A stretch of DNA of 64,000 nt from Prevotella melaninogenica (GTDB lineage Bacteria; Bacteroidota; Bacteroidia; Bacteroidales; Bacteroidaceae), in NCBI RefSeq assembly GCF_003609775.1, contig NZ_AP018050.1, positions 868,001 through 932,000 on the forward strand. The letters are read 5' to 3'. The stretch's first letter is position 1; each line of letters begins with the position of its first letter. Shown piece by piece: positions 1 through 7,854 of the stretch. Position numbers and translations under genes: made by a program. The notes beneath the pieces were generated by a model. The model saw nothing but the letters and a program-made list of their open reading frames with translations. It was not told where the DNA came from and searched no databases.

Positions 1-343
1 CGAAGTTAACTTCTTTTTCCTCGTTCCACAGCAACCCTTTGATAATCAGTATACTATCGCGTAACTCCATGACTTTGCAGCGGTTAGTATCATTCTCGTT
101 ATAGGTCAGAAAAAGCGAGTCGTTCACAAAGTGGTAACTATTAAACCACCTGCAAGTGTCTCCTATGCCTGGGTCGTATGCTACAGTAGAGTCCGTCACG
201 TCAAGGGTTGGACGCATACCAATGTCAGTCTTTTCCACACCTGCCCAGTTTCCTATAAATTCTTTGGGGTAAACGGGTCCATCGTTTCTGTCGCAAGCAG
301 CGAGCAAAACAGACAAGAGAATAGAAAGTAAGTAGTATCTCAT
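1..343 (-). CDS. Putative lipoprotein, partial (3' end beyond window)
   Basis: An open frame runs from ATG at 341-343 on the minus strand to the window edge, giving about 114 residues with no stop. The N-terminus (MRYYLLSILLSVLLAACDRN) is a short charged start, a leucine-rich hydrophobic core and an LAAC lipobox, so a diacylglyceryl-modified Cys at about residue 17 is expected. The visible mature part (with WAGVEKTD and DSTVAYDPG) is beta-rich. Its look, a repeated short-strand pattern after a lipobox, recalls small Bacteroidota lipocalin-like lipoproteins, but I do not recognise the family. GTGAGGT precedes the ATG. The gene points away from its neighbour at 1152. Confidence 0.75.
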   Translation of the reverse strand, partial: MRYYLLSILLSVLLAACDRNDGPVYPKEFIGNWAGVEKTDIGMRPTLDVTDSTVAYDPGIGDTCRWFNSYHFVNDSLFLTYNENDTNRCKVMELRDSILIIKGLLWNEEKEVNF

Positions 344-636
344 ACCTCACGAATTTATCAATATCAACAATCACGATAAGTGCATATACTAAAAAGGCTG
401 ACCAAAATGGAATCATAGTCTATAGCCCCTTTATGATATAAACGCCGTCAGCATCATAAAATTGTTTAGTATAAAGGTTTTCTTTTGATGATTGCAAATG
501 TTGCAAAACTACTCTTTAGTGAATTGAATTTTATTTACATAATGAGCGCGCTTTGGTGCTTTAAAAGACGATAAGACGAGCTAAAAGAATGCCTTTGTAA
601 GTTACATAGAATCAGTGAGTTGCATAGTCGTATTTT

Positions 637-740
637 AAAAGATGCTTAGTAAGGCTTCAAAAGGGCGTTACTTGGACCTCAAAAGGGCATCTTTTGCAAG
701 CCAAAAGGGCGTTAATTGGAAGCCAATTTATGCTCTTTTT
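637..740 (+). repeat. Intergenic CAAAAGGGC element, copy 1
   Basis: Three units of about 21-23 bp each carry CAAAAGGGC followed by GTTA or ATCTT, and the element starts with a GATGCTTAGTAAGG-like lead-in. Related copies are at 18587, 36085 (inverted), 45606 and 59545. It lies in a gene-free stretch (344-1151) where I see no other gene. The rest of that stretch is AT-rich, and 824-1020 is a low-complexity run of CTTCTGTTA/CCTGTCTTT and TTAACTTGTC motifs. Confidence 0.8.
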
Positions 741-1084
741 GTTTTTAAGATTAGATTTTTCTTTACAATAATTCTTATCCTCGCAAAAACTATAGAGAAG
801 AGAATAAGGTGAAAGTGTAAAAAGTGAAAAGTTCTTCTGTTACCCTGTCTTCAGGCAATTCAGTCTTCGTTCTTCTGTTACTTTGTCTTTTCTTTATTCT
901 GTCTACAAACAACTGGTTAACTTGTCTACTGGTTAACTTGTTAATCAAAGAAATGTTCTTCAGTCTTTGTTCTTCTGTTATCCTGTCTTTATATTACTCT
1001 GTTTCAAAGCTGTTTAGTTATCTTGTCTATATCAACTATGATAATCATAATAATGAACTTTGAAATCTGAGATGTCTGACCGCT

Positions 1085-1120
1085 ATAAACGAGAAAACCG
1101 CAGGACGAAAGTCCTACGGC
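1085..1120 (-). terminator. Rho-independent terminator of the small lipoprotein gene
   Basis: The arms CCGCAGGAC and GTCCTACGG pair over 9 bp with one mismatch around a GAAA loop. On the minus strand the hairpin is followed by TTTTCTCGTTT. It sits about 30 bp downstream of the stop of the gene starting at 1337. Confidence 0.75.
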
Positions 1121-1151
1121 CAATTTCTCTCTTTTTCTGTTCGTTCTCTGA

Positions 1152-1337
1152 TTACTTAACAGAGTCAGCAGCTGCAGTTGAATCAGCAGCAACAGTATTA
1201 GCAGCTGAATCAGAGCTGAGTGAATCTACAGTTGAATCAGCTGTAGAGTCAGCGTTAGCAGCTGGCTTAGAGTTGTTACCACAAGATGCGAAAGAGATAG
1301 CTGCGATAGCTACGAACATTAAAACTAATTTCTTCAT
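1152..1337 (-). CDS. Small alanine/serine-rich lipoprotein
   Basis: A 61-residue protein with signal peptide MKKLVLMFVAIAAISFASC, whose ASC end is a good lipobox. The mature part is only about 42 residues, almost entirely Ala, Ser, Asp, Thr and Val in repeated (A)DST-type motifs, so it is probably disordered and anchored in a membrane. Similar tiny acidic lipoproteins are common in Bacteroidota and usually have no assigned role. A TACCTTTG -7 box at 1389-1396 (minus strand) and the terminator at 1085-1120 make it a monocistronic unit. The opposite-strand frame is an antisense shadow of its repeats. No function can be read from the sequence. Confidence 0.85.
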   Translation of the reverse strand: MKKLVLMFVAIAAISFASCGNNSKPAANADSTADSTVDSLSSDSAANTVAADSTAAADSVK

Positions 1338-1388
1338 TTTCTTTGCTTTTTAAATCTGTAAAACAATCATTTGTTTGTTAAAACGATG

Positions 1389-1418
1389 CAAAGGTAAGTA
1401 TTTTTTTTATTCGGCAAT
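1389..1418 (-). promoter_or_regulatory. Promoter of the small lipoprotein
   Basis: On the minus strand TACCTTTG (revcomp of 1389-1396) matches the Bacteroidota -7 consensus TANNTTTG. ATTG (revcomp of 1415-1418) lies 18 bp upstream as a weak -33 box. Confidence 0.6.
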
Positions 1419-1640
1419 AATTTTTTTAGAACTTTTTTTGTTCTTCTTTTGTAACAAATTCATAAATCACTGATAATCAGTGTTATGTGAATGTTAAATA
1501 AATATTAATGGTTTTGATGTGTGCCTACACAATTTCAGAATCCTTGCTTTTTAGTGGTCTTAGAGGGTCTGTTTCACAGTGTAAAATCTTATTTTCTTAG
1601 TCTTTCTTATCTTTTCAAATGTGTAAACGGGTCGTATTTC

Positions 1641-1672
1641 TTTGGTTTTGTCTTCATTTTACTGTAACTTTG
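1641..1672 (+). promoter_or_regulatory. Promoter of mtaB, possibly giving a nearly leaderless mRNA
   Basis: TTTG at 1641-1644 and TAACTTTG at 1665-1672 are separated by 20 bp, the expected Bacteroidota spacing. Transcription would begin about 6-8 nt after the -7 box, right at the ATG at 1681. Confidence 0.6.
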
Positions 1673-1680
1673 CAAGTTAT

Positions 1681-3033
1681 ATGATAGATACAGCAGCATT
1701 TCAAGGCAAGACAGCCAAGTTCTATACTTTGGGTTGTAAACTCAACTTTTCAGAGACAAGTACCTTCGCGCGTACCTTATATAATATGGGCGTACGTGAA
1801 GCGAAGAAGACTGAGCAGGCAGATATTTGTCTGATCAATACTTGTTCGGTTACAGAGGTTGCTGACCATAAGTGTCGCCAAATTATTCATCGTATGGTGC
1901 GCCAAAATCCTGGTGCTTTCGTTATTGTAACTGGTTGCTATGCTCAGCTTGAGAGTGCAACAGTGGCAAAGATAGAAGGTGTAGACCTTGTATTGGGTAG
2001 TAATGAGAAGGCCGACCTTGTACAGTATCTTAGTGATGCGTGGAATAAGGTAGATACAGATAAAAACAAGGAAACGTCAGAGGGTGAGTATCACTCTGTA
2101 AAGACGAAGGATATTAAAAGTTTCCAAGCAAGTTGCTCACGTGGTAATCGCACACGCTACTTCCTAAAGGTGCAAGACGGATGTAATTACTTCTGCACTT
2201 ATTGTACGATTCCCTTTGCACGTGGATTCTCTCGTAACCCGACCATTCAGTCACTTGTTGCGCAGGCAGAAGAGGCTGCAAGAGAGGGAGGAAAGGAGAT
2301 TGTGTTGACGGGAGTTAATATAGGTGACTTTGGTAAGACCACAGGTGAGAGCTTCTTAGACCTCGTTAAGGCATTAGATAAGGTAGAGGGAATACAGCGT
2401 TTTCGTATTAGTTCGTTGGAACCTGACTTGATCGATGATGAGTTGATAGCGTATTGTGCAGAGTCACGAGCGTTTATGCCACATTTCCATATCCCACTTC
2501 AGAGTGGTTCTGACGAGGTGTTGGAGTTGATGCACCGCCGTTATGACACGGCACTCTTTGCTCGTAAGATAAAACTTATTAAGGAAAAGATGCCCGATGC
2601 ATTTATAGGTGTGGATGTGATGGTAGGTTCTCGTGGTGAACGACCAGAGTATTTTGAGGATTGTTATAACTTCCTTGACTCCCTGCCAGTCACCCAACTC
2701 CATGTCTTCCCTTATTCAGAACGACCAGGAACAGCGGCATTGTCAATCCCTTATGTAGTGGATGACCGTGAGAAGAAACACCGTGCACATAAGCTTTTGA
2801 AGCTCTCTGATGAGAAGACACGCGCCTTCTATGCAGAGCATATAGGGCAAGAGGCAGACGTCCTCTTTGAGAAAGCGGCACGAGGTAAGGCTATGCACGG
2901 CTTTACAGATAACTATATTCGTGTAGAATTATCGCCCGATCAGGCAAAGGAAGAGTATGACAACCAGATTCTTCGAGTACGATTGGGAGAGTTTAATTTC
3001 GACCAAAGTTCATTAAAGGCAGAACTCTTATGA
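1681..3033 (+). CDS. mtaB: tRNA (N6-threonylcarbamoyladenosine(37)-C2)-methylthiotransferase
   Basis: Radical SAM methylthiotransferase that converts t6A37 to ms2t6A37 in ANN-decoding tRNAs. The N-terminal UPF0004 domain shows TLGCKLN, INTCSV and TGCYAQ with its three cluster-binding cysteines. The radical SAM core has CNYFCTYC (CxxxCxxC), and a C-terminal TRAM region follows. TLGCKLN is typical of MtaB rather than MiaB or RimO. I place the start at MIDTAAFQ (1681, 450 residues), because the longer frame from 1642 would run through the TAACTTTG promoter box. The stop overlaps the next start (ATGA), so translation is probably coupled to the glycosyltransferase. Confidence 0.93.
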   Translation: MIDTAAFQGKTAKFYTLGCKLNFSETSTFARTLYNMGVREAKKTEQADICLINTCSVTEVADHKCRQIIHRMVRQNPGAFVIVTGCYAQLESATVAKIEGVDLVLGSNEKADLVQYLSDAWNKVDTDKNKETSEGEYHSVKTKDIKSFQASCSRGNRTRYFLKVQDGCNYFCTYCTIPFARGFSRNPTIQSLVAQAEEAAREGGKEIVLTGVNIGDFGKTTGESFLDLVKALDKVEGIQRFRISSLEPDLIDDELIAYCAESRAFMPHFHIPLQSGSDEVLELMHRRYDTALFARKIKLIKEKMPDAFIGVDVMVGSRGERPEYFEDCYNFLDSLPVTQLHVFPYSERPGTAALSIPYVVDDREKKHRAHKLLKLSDEKTRAFYAEHIGQEADVLFEKAARGKAMHGFTDNYIRVELSPDQAKEEYDNQILRVRLGEFNFDQSSLKAELL

Positions 3034-4067
3034 AAGTAGCGATAGTCATATTGAACTGGAATGGACGAAGCATGATGGAGCAATATCTCCCTTCTGTGCT
3101 GAATTATTCACGTGATGAGGCAGAGGTTATCATAGCCGACAATGCTTCAACAGATGACTCTGTCGCATGGCTGAAAACAACCTATCCACATGTTCGAGTG
3201 ATAGAATTAGCTGAGAACTATGGCTTTGCAGAGGGGTATAATCGTGCACTAAAGCAAGTAGACAGCGAGTATTACGTGTTGTTAAACAGTGATGTTGAGG
3301 TGACGCACCACTGGCTTACACCCCTCATCGAGGAGATGGATGCCCATGAGGATATAGCAGCTTGTCAGCCAAAGCTACTCTCTGTTGCTAATCGTGACGC
3401 TTTTGAGTATGCTGGTGCATCGGGAGGTTTCATTGATCGTTATGGCTATCCGTTCTGTCGTGGACGCATCTTTGACACGGTGGAGGATGATAATGGACAA
3501 TATGACAATGCGGAAGAGGTCCTCTGGGCAACAGGTGCTTGCTTGATGATACGTGCTAAGGACTATTGGGCTGCAGGCGGATTAGACGGCAGATTCTTTG
3601 CCCATAATGAGGAAATCGATCTCTGTTGGCGACTGCATCAGATGGGTAGGCGCATCTTTTGTTTCCCAGAAAGCTATGTTTATCACGTTGGAGGCGGCAC
3701 ATTGCCTAAGTCAAACCCACGTAAAACCTTTCTAAACTTCCGTAATAACTTGACCATGTTATGGAAGAACTTGCCAGAAGATGAGTTGAAACATGTCATG
3801 CGTGTACGATGGTTCTTAGACTATTTAGCTGCATTTCAAACGCTGATTCTGAATCGTAATTGGGGTGAATTTAAGGCGATTTTCTCAGCTCGTAGGGCTT
3901 TTAAAAAGTGGCGACATGAGTTTGAGAGATTACCTATTCGTCTTGATGGAGTGGTAAAACATCGAGAAAATCTCCCTTTATGCACAAATGATGGACGTAA
4001 GAAATATGCCCTTCTTTGGCAATATTACGTGAAGGGTCGTAAGTTTTTTAGTTCCTTATCTGAATGA
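3030..4067 (+). CDS. Family 2 glycosyltransferase
   Basis: 345 residues with a GT-A fold from the first residue: VAIVILNWNG, IIADNASTDDS, NYGFAEGYN and a LLNSDVEV motif holding the metal-binding DxD-like residues. Further on, ATGACLMIR and HNEEIDLCWR match the WbbL/rhamnosyltransferase-like branch. It would transfer a nucleotide-sugar-derived residue to a polysaccharide or lipid acceptor at the inner membrane; donor and acceptor cannot be read from sequence. It overlaps mtaB by 4 nt. That pairing looks like transcriptional convenience rather than a shared pathway. Confidence 0.9.
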   Translation: MKVAIVILNWNGRSMMEQYLPSVLNYSRDEAEVIIADNASTDDSVAWLKTTYPHVRVIELAENYGFAEGYNRALKQVDSEYYVLLNSDVEVTHHWLTPLIEEMDAHEDIAACQPKLLSVANRDAFEYAGASGGFIDRYGYPFCRGRIFDTVEDDNGQYDNAEEVLWATGACLMIRAKDYWAAGGLDGRFFAHNEEIDLCWRLHQMGRRIFCFPESYVYHVGGGTLPKSNPRKTFLNFRNNLTMLWKNLPEDELKHVMRVRWFLDYLAAFQTLILNRNWGEFKAIFSARRAFKKWRHEFERLPIRLDGVVKHRENLPLCTNDGRKKYALLWQYYVKGRKFFSSLSE

Positions 4068-4112
4068 AAATAGGATATAGTTGCATGTTATTTTAATATT
4101 TTTAGCAAAACA

Positions 4113-4144
4113 CTTGCATTTTAAAATATATTTTAGTAATTTTG
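4113..4144 (+). promoter_or_regulatory. Promoter of the GldB-like gene
   Basis: TAATTTTG at 4137-4144 fits the -7 box, and CTTG at 4113-4116 lies 20 bp upstream as an imperfect -33 box. The GTG start is 45 nt downstream. Confidence 0.6.
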
Positions 4145-4188
4145 CAATCAATACTCAAATATTGTAAAAAGTAACCAGAAAGTAACCA

Positions 4189-5001
4189 GTGAGATATCTC
4201 TATTTCATATTATTAGTTGTTCTGTTCACCTGTGTAGGCTGTCAGTTCAAACTTTCATCTGATGACGTGAATGATAATTCACTGTTATTAGAGATAGATC
4301 GCTATGACCGTTTGGAATATCGTTACTTGACAACAGGTGACTTCTCTGCACTTCAGCAGATGAATACAGAGTATCCGATAGAGACCCGTACACTGATAGA
4401 AGATGTTGTAAAGATAGGTGAGATAACCGATCCAGACATTAATACAAAGTTCCTGAAGTTCTATCAAGACACAACCTTACAGTCAGTCATTGCTGCTGTA
4501 GAGTCGGAGTTTGCGAATACAGAAGACCTTGATCATCAGTTTAGTACAGCTTTCAAACATCTGAAGCAGGCTTTGCCAAACATAACAATTCCAAGAGTCT
4601 ATGCACAGATCTCGGCTTTAGACCAAAGTGTTGTTGTGGGTAATGGTACTATCGGTATCTCGCTCGACAAGTACCTCGGTCCTAATTACCCTTTGTATGC
4701 GAAGTTCTATTCGCCAACACAGCGTAAGCAGATGTCACGTGAATACATTCTTCCAGATTGTATGACATTCTATTTGATGAGTATCTACCCTTTACAGCAT
4801 TTCGAGTCACGTCCGCAGTTAGAGCGCGACTTGCAGATTGGCAAGATACAATGGATTGTTAATCAGATAATGACAAAGCGTATCTATCACAGTCGATACG
4901 AGGAAGCCGTAGATAACTATATGAAGAAGAATCCTAAGACCTCATACGAGGAACTGCTTCGTATGACAGATTTCTCCAAATTTACTGTTGTGGAGAGTTA
5001 A
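4189..5001 (+). CDS. gldB: GldB-like lipoprotein
   Basis: 270 residues starting at GTG (4189); no ATG lies between the promoter and the signal peptide MRYLYFILLVVLFTCVGCQ, whose VGC is the lipobox. The body resembles the Bacteroidota gliding-motility lipoprotein GldB: the central GISLDKYLG motif and a C-terminal YEELLRMTDFSKF are typical. In flavobacteria GldB helps build the gliding/type IX secretion apparatus. In non-gliding Bacteroidales the homologue persists with unclear function. A type IX substrate is encoded at 48935, so an envelope role fits. I am sure it is a lipoprotein and less sure of the exact family name. Confidence 0.7.
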   Translation: MRYLYFILLVVLFTCVGCQFKLSSDDVNDNSLLLEIDRYDRLEYRYLTTGDFSALQQMNTEYPIETRTLIEDVVKIGEITDPDINTKFLKFYQDTTLQSVIAAVESEFANTEDLDHQFSTAFKHLKQALPNITIPRVYAQISALDQSVVVGNGTIGISLDKYLGPNYPLYAKFYSPTQRKQMSREYILPDCMTFYLMSIYPLQHFESRPQLERDLQIGKIQWIVNQIMTKRIYHSRYEEAVDNYMKKNPKTSYEELLRMTDFSKFTVVES

Positions 5002-5034
5002 TGGTGAAGGTTTAACGGACTCATAAGAAATATA

Positions 5035-5097
5035 TTATCCCCTCTCAGAACCAACGGCAATGACCGTATAAAAGGTTTTGCAGAGGGGATAATTGTA
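5035..5097 (+). terminator. Hairpin after the GldB-like gene
   Basis: TTATCCCCTCT (5035-5045) pairs perfectly with AGAGGGGATAA (5082-5092) over 11 bp, 34 bp past the stop. The arms enclose a smaller AACC/GGTT pairing. The T-tract is weak (TTGTATCT), so termination is likely but not certain. Confidence 0.55.
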
Positions 5098-5184
5098 TCT
5101 AATAGGTTATAGCATTTTATCTCCAATAGTCTTTTTAAGGCTAAATCATTTTTACCTAAACTATATATTATAAGGTAATATGCC

Positions 5185-5240
5185 CTTAGCACAAGTGGTG
5201 CTAAGCCTCCGCACCACATGTGCGGAGCATCAGCACAAGG
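5185..5240 (+). repeat. Intergenic GTGCTAAGCC element, copy 1
   Basis: Two adjacent perfect hairpins: TTAGCAC/GTGCTAA and CTCCGCAC/GTGCGGAG. Together with a third, decayed unit they make about 22-bp sub-repeats. Two related copies lie at 48697 and 54133 inside the long direct repeats. The element sits in the 500-bp gap between the GldB-like gene and the paralogue array. Confidence 0.75.
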
Positions 5241-5434
5241 TTTGAATAGGGCTGGTGAACTTTGTAGCTATCATTTTATTTGTTGTAAGATACAAATAGC
5301 TGACTTACAAGGAATGTTTTTTGGTATGCGGTGTAAATATTTAGTCTTCTGTTGATAAGTTAATATTTTGTATGTGTATTTTATTGTGAATGTTTAAATT
5401 TATCGTCATGTAATAACAAAAATGTCAGTTTGTG

Positions 5435-5464
5435 TTTGTTTATCTTCTTTTTTTTATATTTTTG
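5435..5464 (+). promoter_or_regulatory. Promoter of the paralogue array
   Basis: TTTG at 5435-5438 and TATTTTTG at 5457-5464 are separated by 18 bp. The surrounding ~85 bp, from AAAATGTCAGTTTG to the ATG, recur almost unchanged before the second paralogue, which marks it as a duplicated promoter. Confidence 0.75.
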
Positions 5465-5504
5465 TAGCAAAATCTTTTATTTACTAACGCTTAAATAATA
5501 ATTT

Positions 5505-6203
5505 ATGGACAAGGGTAGAGCTATTTGTAAGGTATTGAAGGATGTCCGTCAGAAAATAGCAAATGAGAATGGAATAAGCTATCATCCTGAAGAGTGCCAC
5601 CATAAGGGTGAATGTACAGGTACGTGCCCTGGTTGTGAGAAGGAAATCCGTTACCTTGAAGAACAACTGAAGAACAAGCAGCATAGTGGTTTTGGTTTGA
5701 AGGTGGCAGGTATCGCAGCTGGTGTCTGTGTAACTGTATTGCCAATGGCTGCTATGGTACAACCTGAGCGTAATACAAACCCTGACTTGACGGCTAAGAC
5801 GATAAAGAATGATTCTATAAGAGCAGAAGACCTGACCAATGGTCACCCTGATGCTGTGCTTTTACGCGGTCAAGTATTCGATGCAAAGACAAAGGAGACT
5901 GTTATTGGAGCCGTTGTTGAGTCGAAGGACACAAAGAAAAGAACTGTCACCGCTATTGAGGGCGACTATGCTGTGAAAGTTCTGCCAACTGATACACTGG
6001 AGGTGATAGCTGTTGGTTATTATAAAATGAGTGTGACGGTTAAAGAACTCTTAGATAAAAAGAATAATGATATTTATATCACTGAGGACTCGGCGATGAT
6101 GAATGAAATTATAGTCTTGGGTGGATGCGATAAAATGTTCGGGAAGCATAAGGCGAAGAAAGGACCTAAGTCGCATAAGGAAAAGAAGTGTAATAAGAAA
6201 TAA
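5505..6203 (+). CDS. Array paralogue 1: Cys4 N-terminal domain, internal signal, carboxypeptidase-regulatory-like domain
   Basis: 232 residues. The N-terminal ~58 residues hold a conserved domain with CKVLKDVRQKIA and cysteines at 31, 37, 41 and 44 in ECTGTCPGCE spacing (C-x5-C-x3-C-x2-C), like a metal- or Fe-S-binding knuckle, then RYLE. A hydrophobic segment (GLKVAGIAAGVCVTVLP) begins near residue 64. Residues ~110-185 form a carboxypeptidase-regulatory-like beta domain (RGQVFDAKTKETVIGAVV, then DTLEVIAVGYY). NEIIVLGG near the end recalls the stretch after this domain in SusC-type receptors, but no barrel follows. The tail is basic (KSHKEKKCNKK). First of five tandem paralogues. Function unknown; a membrane-tethered protein matured by the radical SAM gene at 9260 is inference. 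Confidence 0.85.
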   Translation: MDKGRAICKVLKDVRQKIANENGISYHPEECHHKGECTGTCPGCEKEIRYLEEQLKNKQHSGFGLKVAGIAAGVCVTVLPMAAMVQPERNTNPDLTAKTIKNDSIRAEDLTNGHPDAVLLRGQVFDAKTKETVIGAVVESKDTKKRTVTAIEGDYAVKVLPTDTLEVIAVGYYKMSVTVKELLDKKNNDIYITEDSAMMNEIIVLGGCDKMFGKHKAKKGPKSHKEKKCNKK

Positions 6204-6207
6204 AGTT

Positions 6208-6285
6208 ATGACGAAAGGGAAGAGTACTTGTAAGCTACTAAAGGATGTTCGGCAGCAGATAGCGGATGCGAATGGTATCTCTTGA
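6208..6285 (+). pseudogene. Deletion remnant of an array paralogue
   Basis: ATG at 6208 opens MTKGKSTCKLLKDV, matching the starts of paralogues 3-5, but the frame stops after 25 codons. The sequence jumps from GGTATC (after codon 24) to TCTTGAACATGA, which in paralogue 3 lies about 105 bp further on, after the cysteine motif. The intact copy has TATC near both breakpoints, so this looks like an internal deletion, followed directly by the duplicated promoter. It shows the array has expanded and contracted. Confidence 0.85.
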
Positions 6286-6313
6286 ACATGAATACTAAAA
6301 ATGTCAGTTTGTT

Positions 6314-6343
6314 TTTGTTTATCTTCTTTTTTTTGTATTTTTG
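6314..6343 (+). promoter_or_regulatory. Duplicated promoter inside the array
   Basis: TTTG at 6314-6317 and TATTTTTG at 6336-6343, again 18 bp apart. It is a near copy of the promoter at 5435-5464, so paralogues 2-5 and the radical SAM gene can be transcribed separately from paralogue 1. Confidence 0.75.
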
Positions 6344-6383
6344 TAGCTGAATCTTTTATTTACTCACACTTAAATAATAATTT

Positions 6384-7097
6384 ATGGACAAGGGTAGAGC
6401 TATTTGTAAGGTATTGAAGGATGTCCGTCAGAAGATTGCAAATGAGAATGGAATAAGCTATCATCCTGAGGAGTGCCACCATAAGGGCGAATGTACAGGT
6501 ACGTGTCCTGGTTGTGAGAAAGAAATCCGTTACCTTGAAGAACAACTAAAGAACAAGCAGCATAGTGGTTTTGGATTGAAGGTGGCTGGTATCGCAGCTG
6601 GCGTTTGTGTGAGCGTATTACCAATGATGGCTATGGTGCAGCCTGAGAGAAAGAGTAATCCTGATCAGAAGACTCCGGTTGTAAAGAAGGATAGTGTAAA
6701 AGTGGTAGACCTGACCAATGGTCACCCTGATGCTGTGCTTTTACGTGGACAGGTGCTTGATGCAAAGACAAAGGATACTATTATTGGAGCCGTTGTTATG
6801 TTGAAAGGGTCAATGTCACCAAATGGATTGGGGACGTGTACCAATCAGGATGGTTGGTATGCAGTGAAAGCTCTACCAACCGACACTTTAGAGGCAAACT
6901 TCGTAGGCTGTCATAAGTCTTTTTTGACGGTTAAAGAGCTGTTAGCGACAAAGGATAAGACGATTTATCTTGAGCAGGATACTACCAATTGGCATAAGAT
7001 TATCACCGTTGGGGGCATAGAAGGAACATCAGGGAAGCATCATCCTAAGAAAGGAGCTAAGTCGCATAAGGAGAAAAATAAAAAGAAGTGTAAGTAA
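6384..7097 (+). CDS. Array paralogue 2: Cys4 N-terminal domain, internal signal, carboxypeptidase-regulatory-like domain
   Basis: 237 residues. The first ~75 residues are nearly identical to paralogue 1, including the four-cysteine motif (31, 37, 41, 44) and the hydrophobic stretch. After residue ~85 the sequences diverge. The beta domain keeps VLLRGQVLDAKTKDTIIGAVV and then has LGTCTNQDGWYAVKALPTDT, closer to the usual 'TN.DG.Y' strand than paralogue 1. The tail ends KSHKEKNKKKCK. Strong conservation at both ends with a variable middle fits end-recognition by a partner, or gene conversion. Paralogue 3 starts 11 nt after its stop. Confidence 0.85.
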   Translation: MDKGRAICKVLKDVRQKIANENGISYHPEECHHKGECTGTCPGCEKEIRYLEEQLKNKQHSGFGLKVAGIAAGVCVSVLPMMAMVQPERKSNPDQKTPVVKKDSVKVVDLTNGHPDAVLLRGQVLDAKTKDTIIGAVVMLKGSMSPNGLGTCTNQDGWYAVKALPTDTLEANFVGCHKSFLTVKELLATKDKTIYLEQDTTNWHKIITVGGIEGTSGKHHPKKGAKSHKEKNKKKCK

Positions 7098-7108
7098 GGA
7101 TTAGTATT

Positions 7109-7843
7109 ATGGTAAAAGGGAAGAGTACTTGTAAGCTATTGAAGGATATTCGGCAGCAGATAGCGGATGCGAATGGTATCAGCTATCAGCCTAAGGAGTG
7201 TCATTACAAGGGAGATTGTGCAGGTACTTGTCCTGCTTGTGAGGAGGAGATACGTTATCTTGAACATGAGTTAAAGGCACGTAAGGGTAATGGCTTTGGT
7301 ATGAAGGTAGCTGGTATCGCTGCAGGTATCTGCGCTACGGTAATGCCGATGACTGCTGCTGCGCAAGGCGTTAAGCCCGATAGTACGGCTAATCGTCCTG
7401 TGCGTACAGCCAAGAAAGGCGATGTAAAGGTAGTAGACCTTTCTGAAGGTTGTGCATCACCTGTGGTTGTACGTGGAATGGTCATTGGTAGTGATGATAA
7501 AGAACCTGTAATAGGTGCTTCTGTTTTTATAGACGGAACAAACAAAGGTGATGTAACAAATATTGATGGACAGTTTGCCTTGAAAGTACCACCAGACACT
7601 TCTTTGGTTATTTCATATATCGGATACAAGACAAAGAAGGTTCATGTAAGCTATCTTTTGCATTCTGATAATAATGTTATAGTGCTTGAGGATAGTAGAG
7701 AGCCAATGTTAGATGGCATTGTAGCAATAGCTACACTACCTACCTGTAAAGGTGAAAATAAACGTAATAAAGATAACGTGAGTGGTCGTAGAACTGATAA
7801 GCCTAAGTCGCATAAGGAGAAGAATAAAAAGAAGTGTAAGTAA
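7109..7843 (+). CDS. Array paralogue 3: Cys4 N-terminal domain, internal signal, carboxypeptidase-regulatory-like domain
   Basis: 244 residues, opening MVKGKSTCKLLKDIRQQIAD. Cysteines lie at 31, 37, 41 and 44 (CAGTCPACE). The internal hydrophobic segment (about residues 64-85) ends AAAQG, which resembles a signal-peptidase I site. The beta domain is canonical: VVVRGMVIGSDDKEPVIGASV, TNIDGQFALKV, SLVISYIGYKTK. After it comes LDGIVAIATLP and the conserved KSHKEKNKKKCK tail. If cleaved at AAAQG, the Cys-rich domain would stay cytoplasmic and the beta domain would be exported; this is inference. Operonic with paralogues 2, 4 and 5. Confidence 0.87.
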   Translation: MVKGKSTCKLLKDIRQQIADANGISYQPKECHYKGDCAGTCPACEEEIRYLEHELKARKGNGFGMKVAGIAAGICATVMPMTAAAQGVKPDSTANRPVRTAKKGDVKVVDLSEGCASPVVVRGMVIGSDDKEPVIGASVFIDGTNKGDVTNIDGQFALKVPPDTSLVISYIGYKTKKVHVSYLLHSDNNVIVLEDSREPMLDGIVAIATLPTCKGENKRNKDNVSGRRTDKPKSHKEKNKKKCK

Positions 7844-7854
7844 GGATAAGGATT

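Noticed and set aside
824..1063. Hydrophobic 79-residue open frame
   Set aside because: It lies in low-complexity CTTCTGTTA/CCTGTC repeats, has no start-site support and no recognisable domain.
1060..1353. 97-residue open frame opposite the small lipoprotein
   Set aside because: It is the complement of the Ala/Ser/Asp-rich coding repeat, which makes stop-free shadows common. The lipobox on the other strand is convincing.
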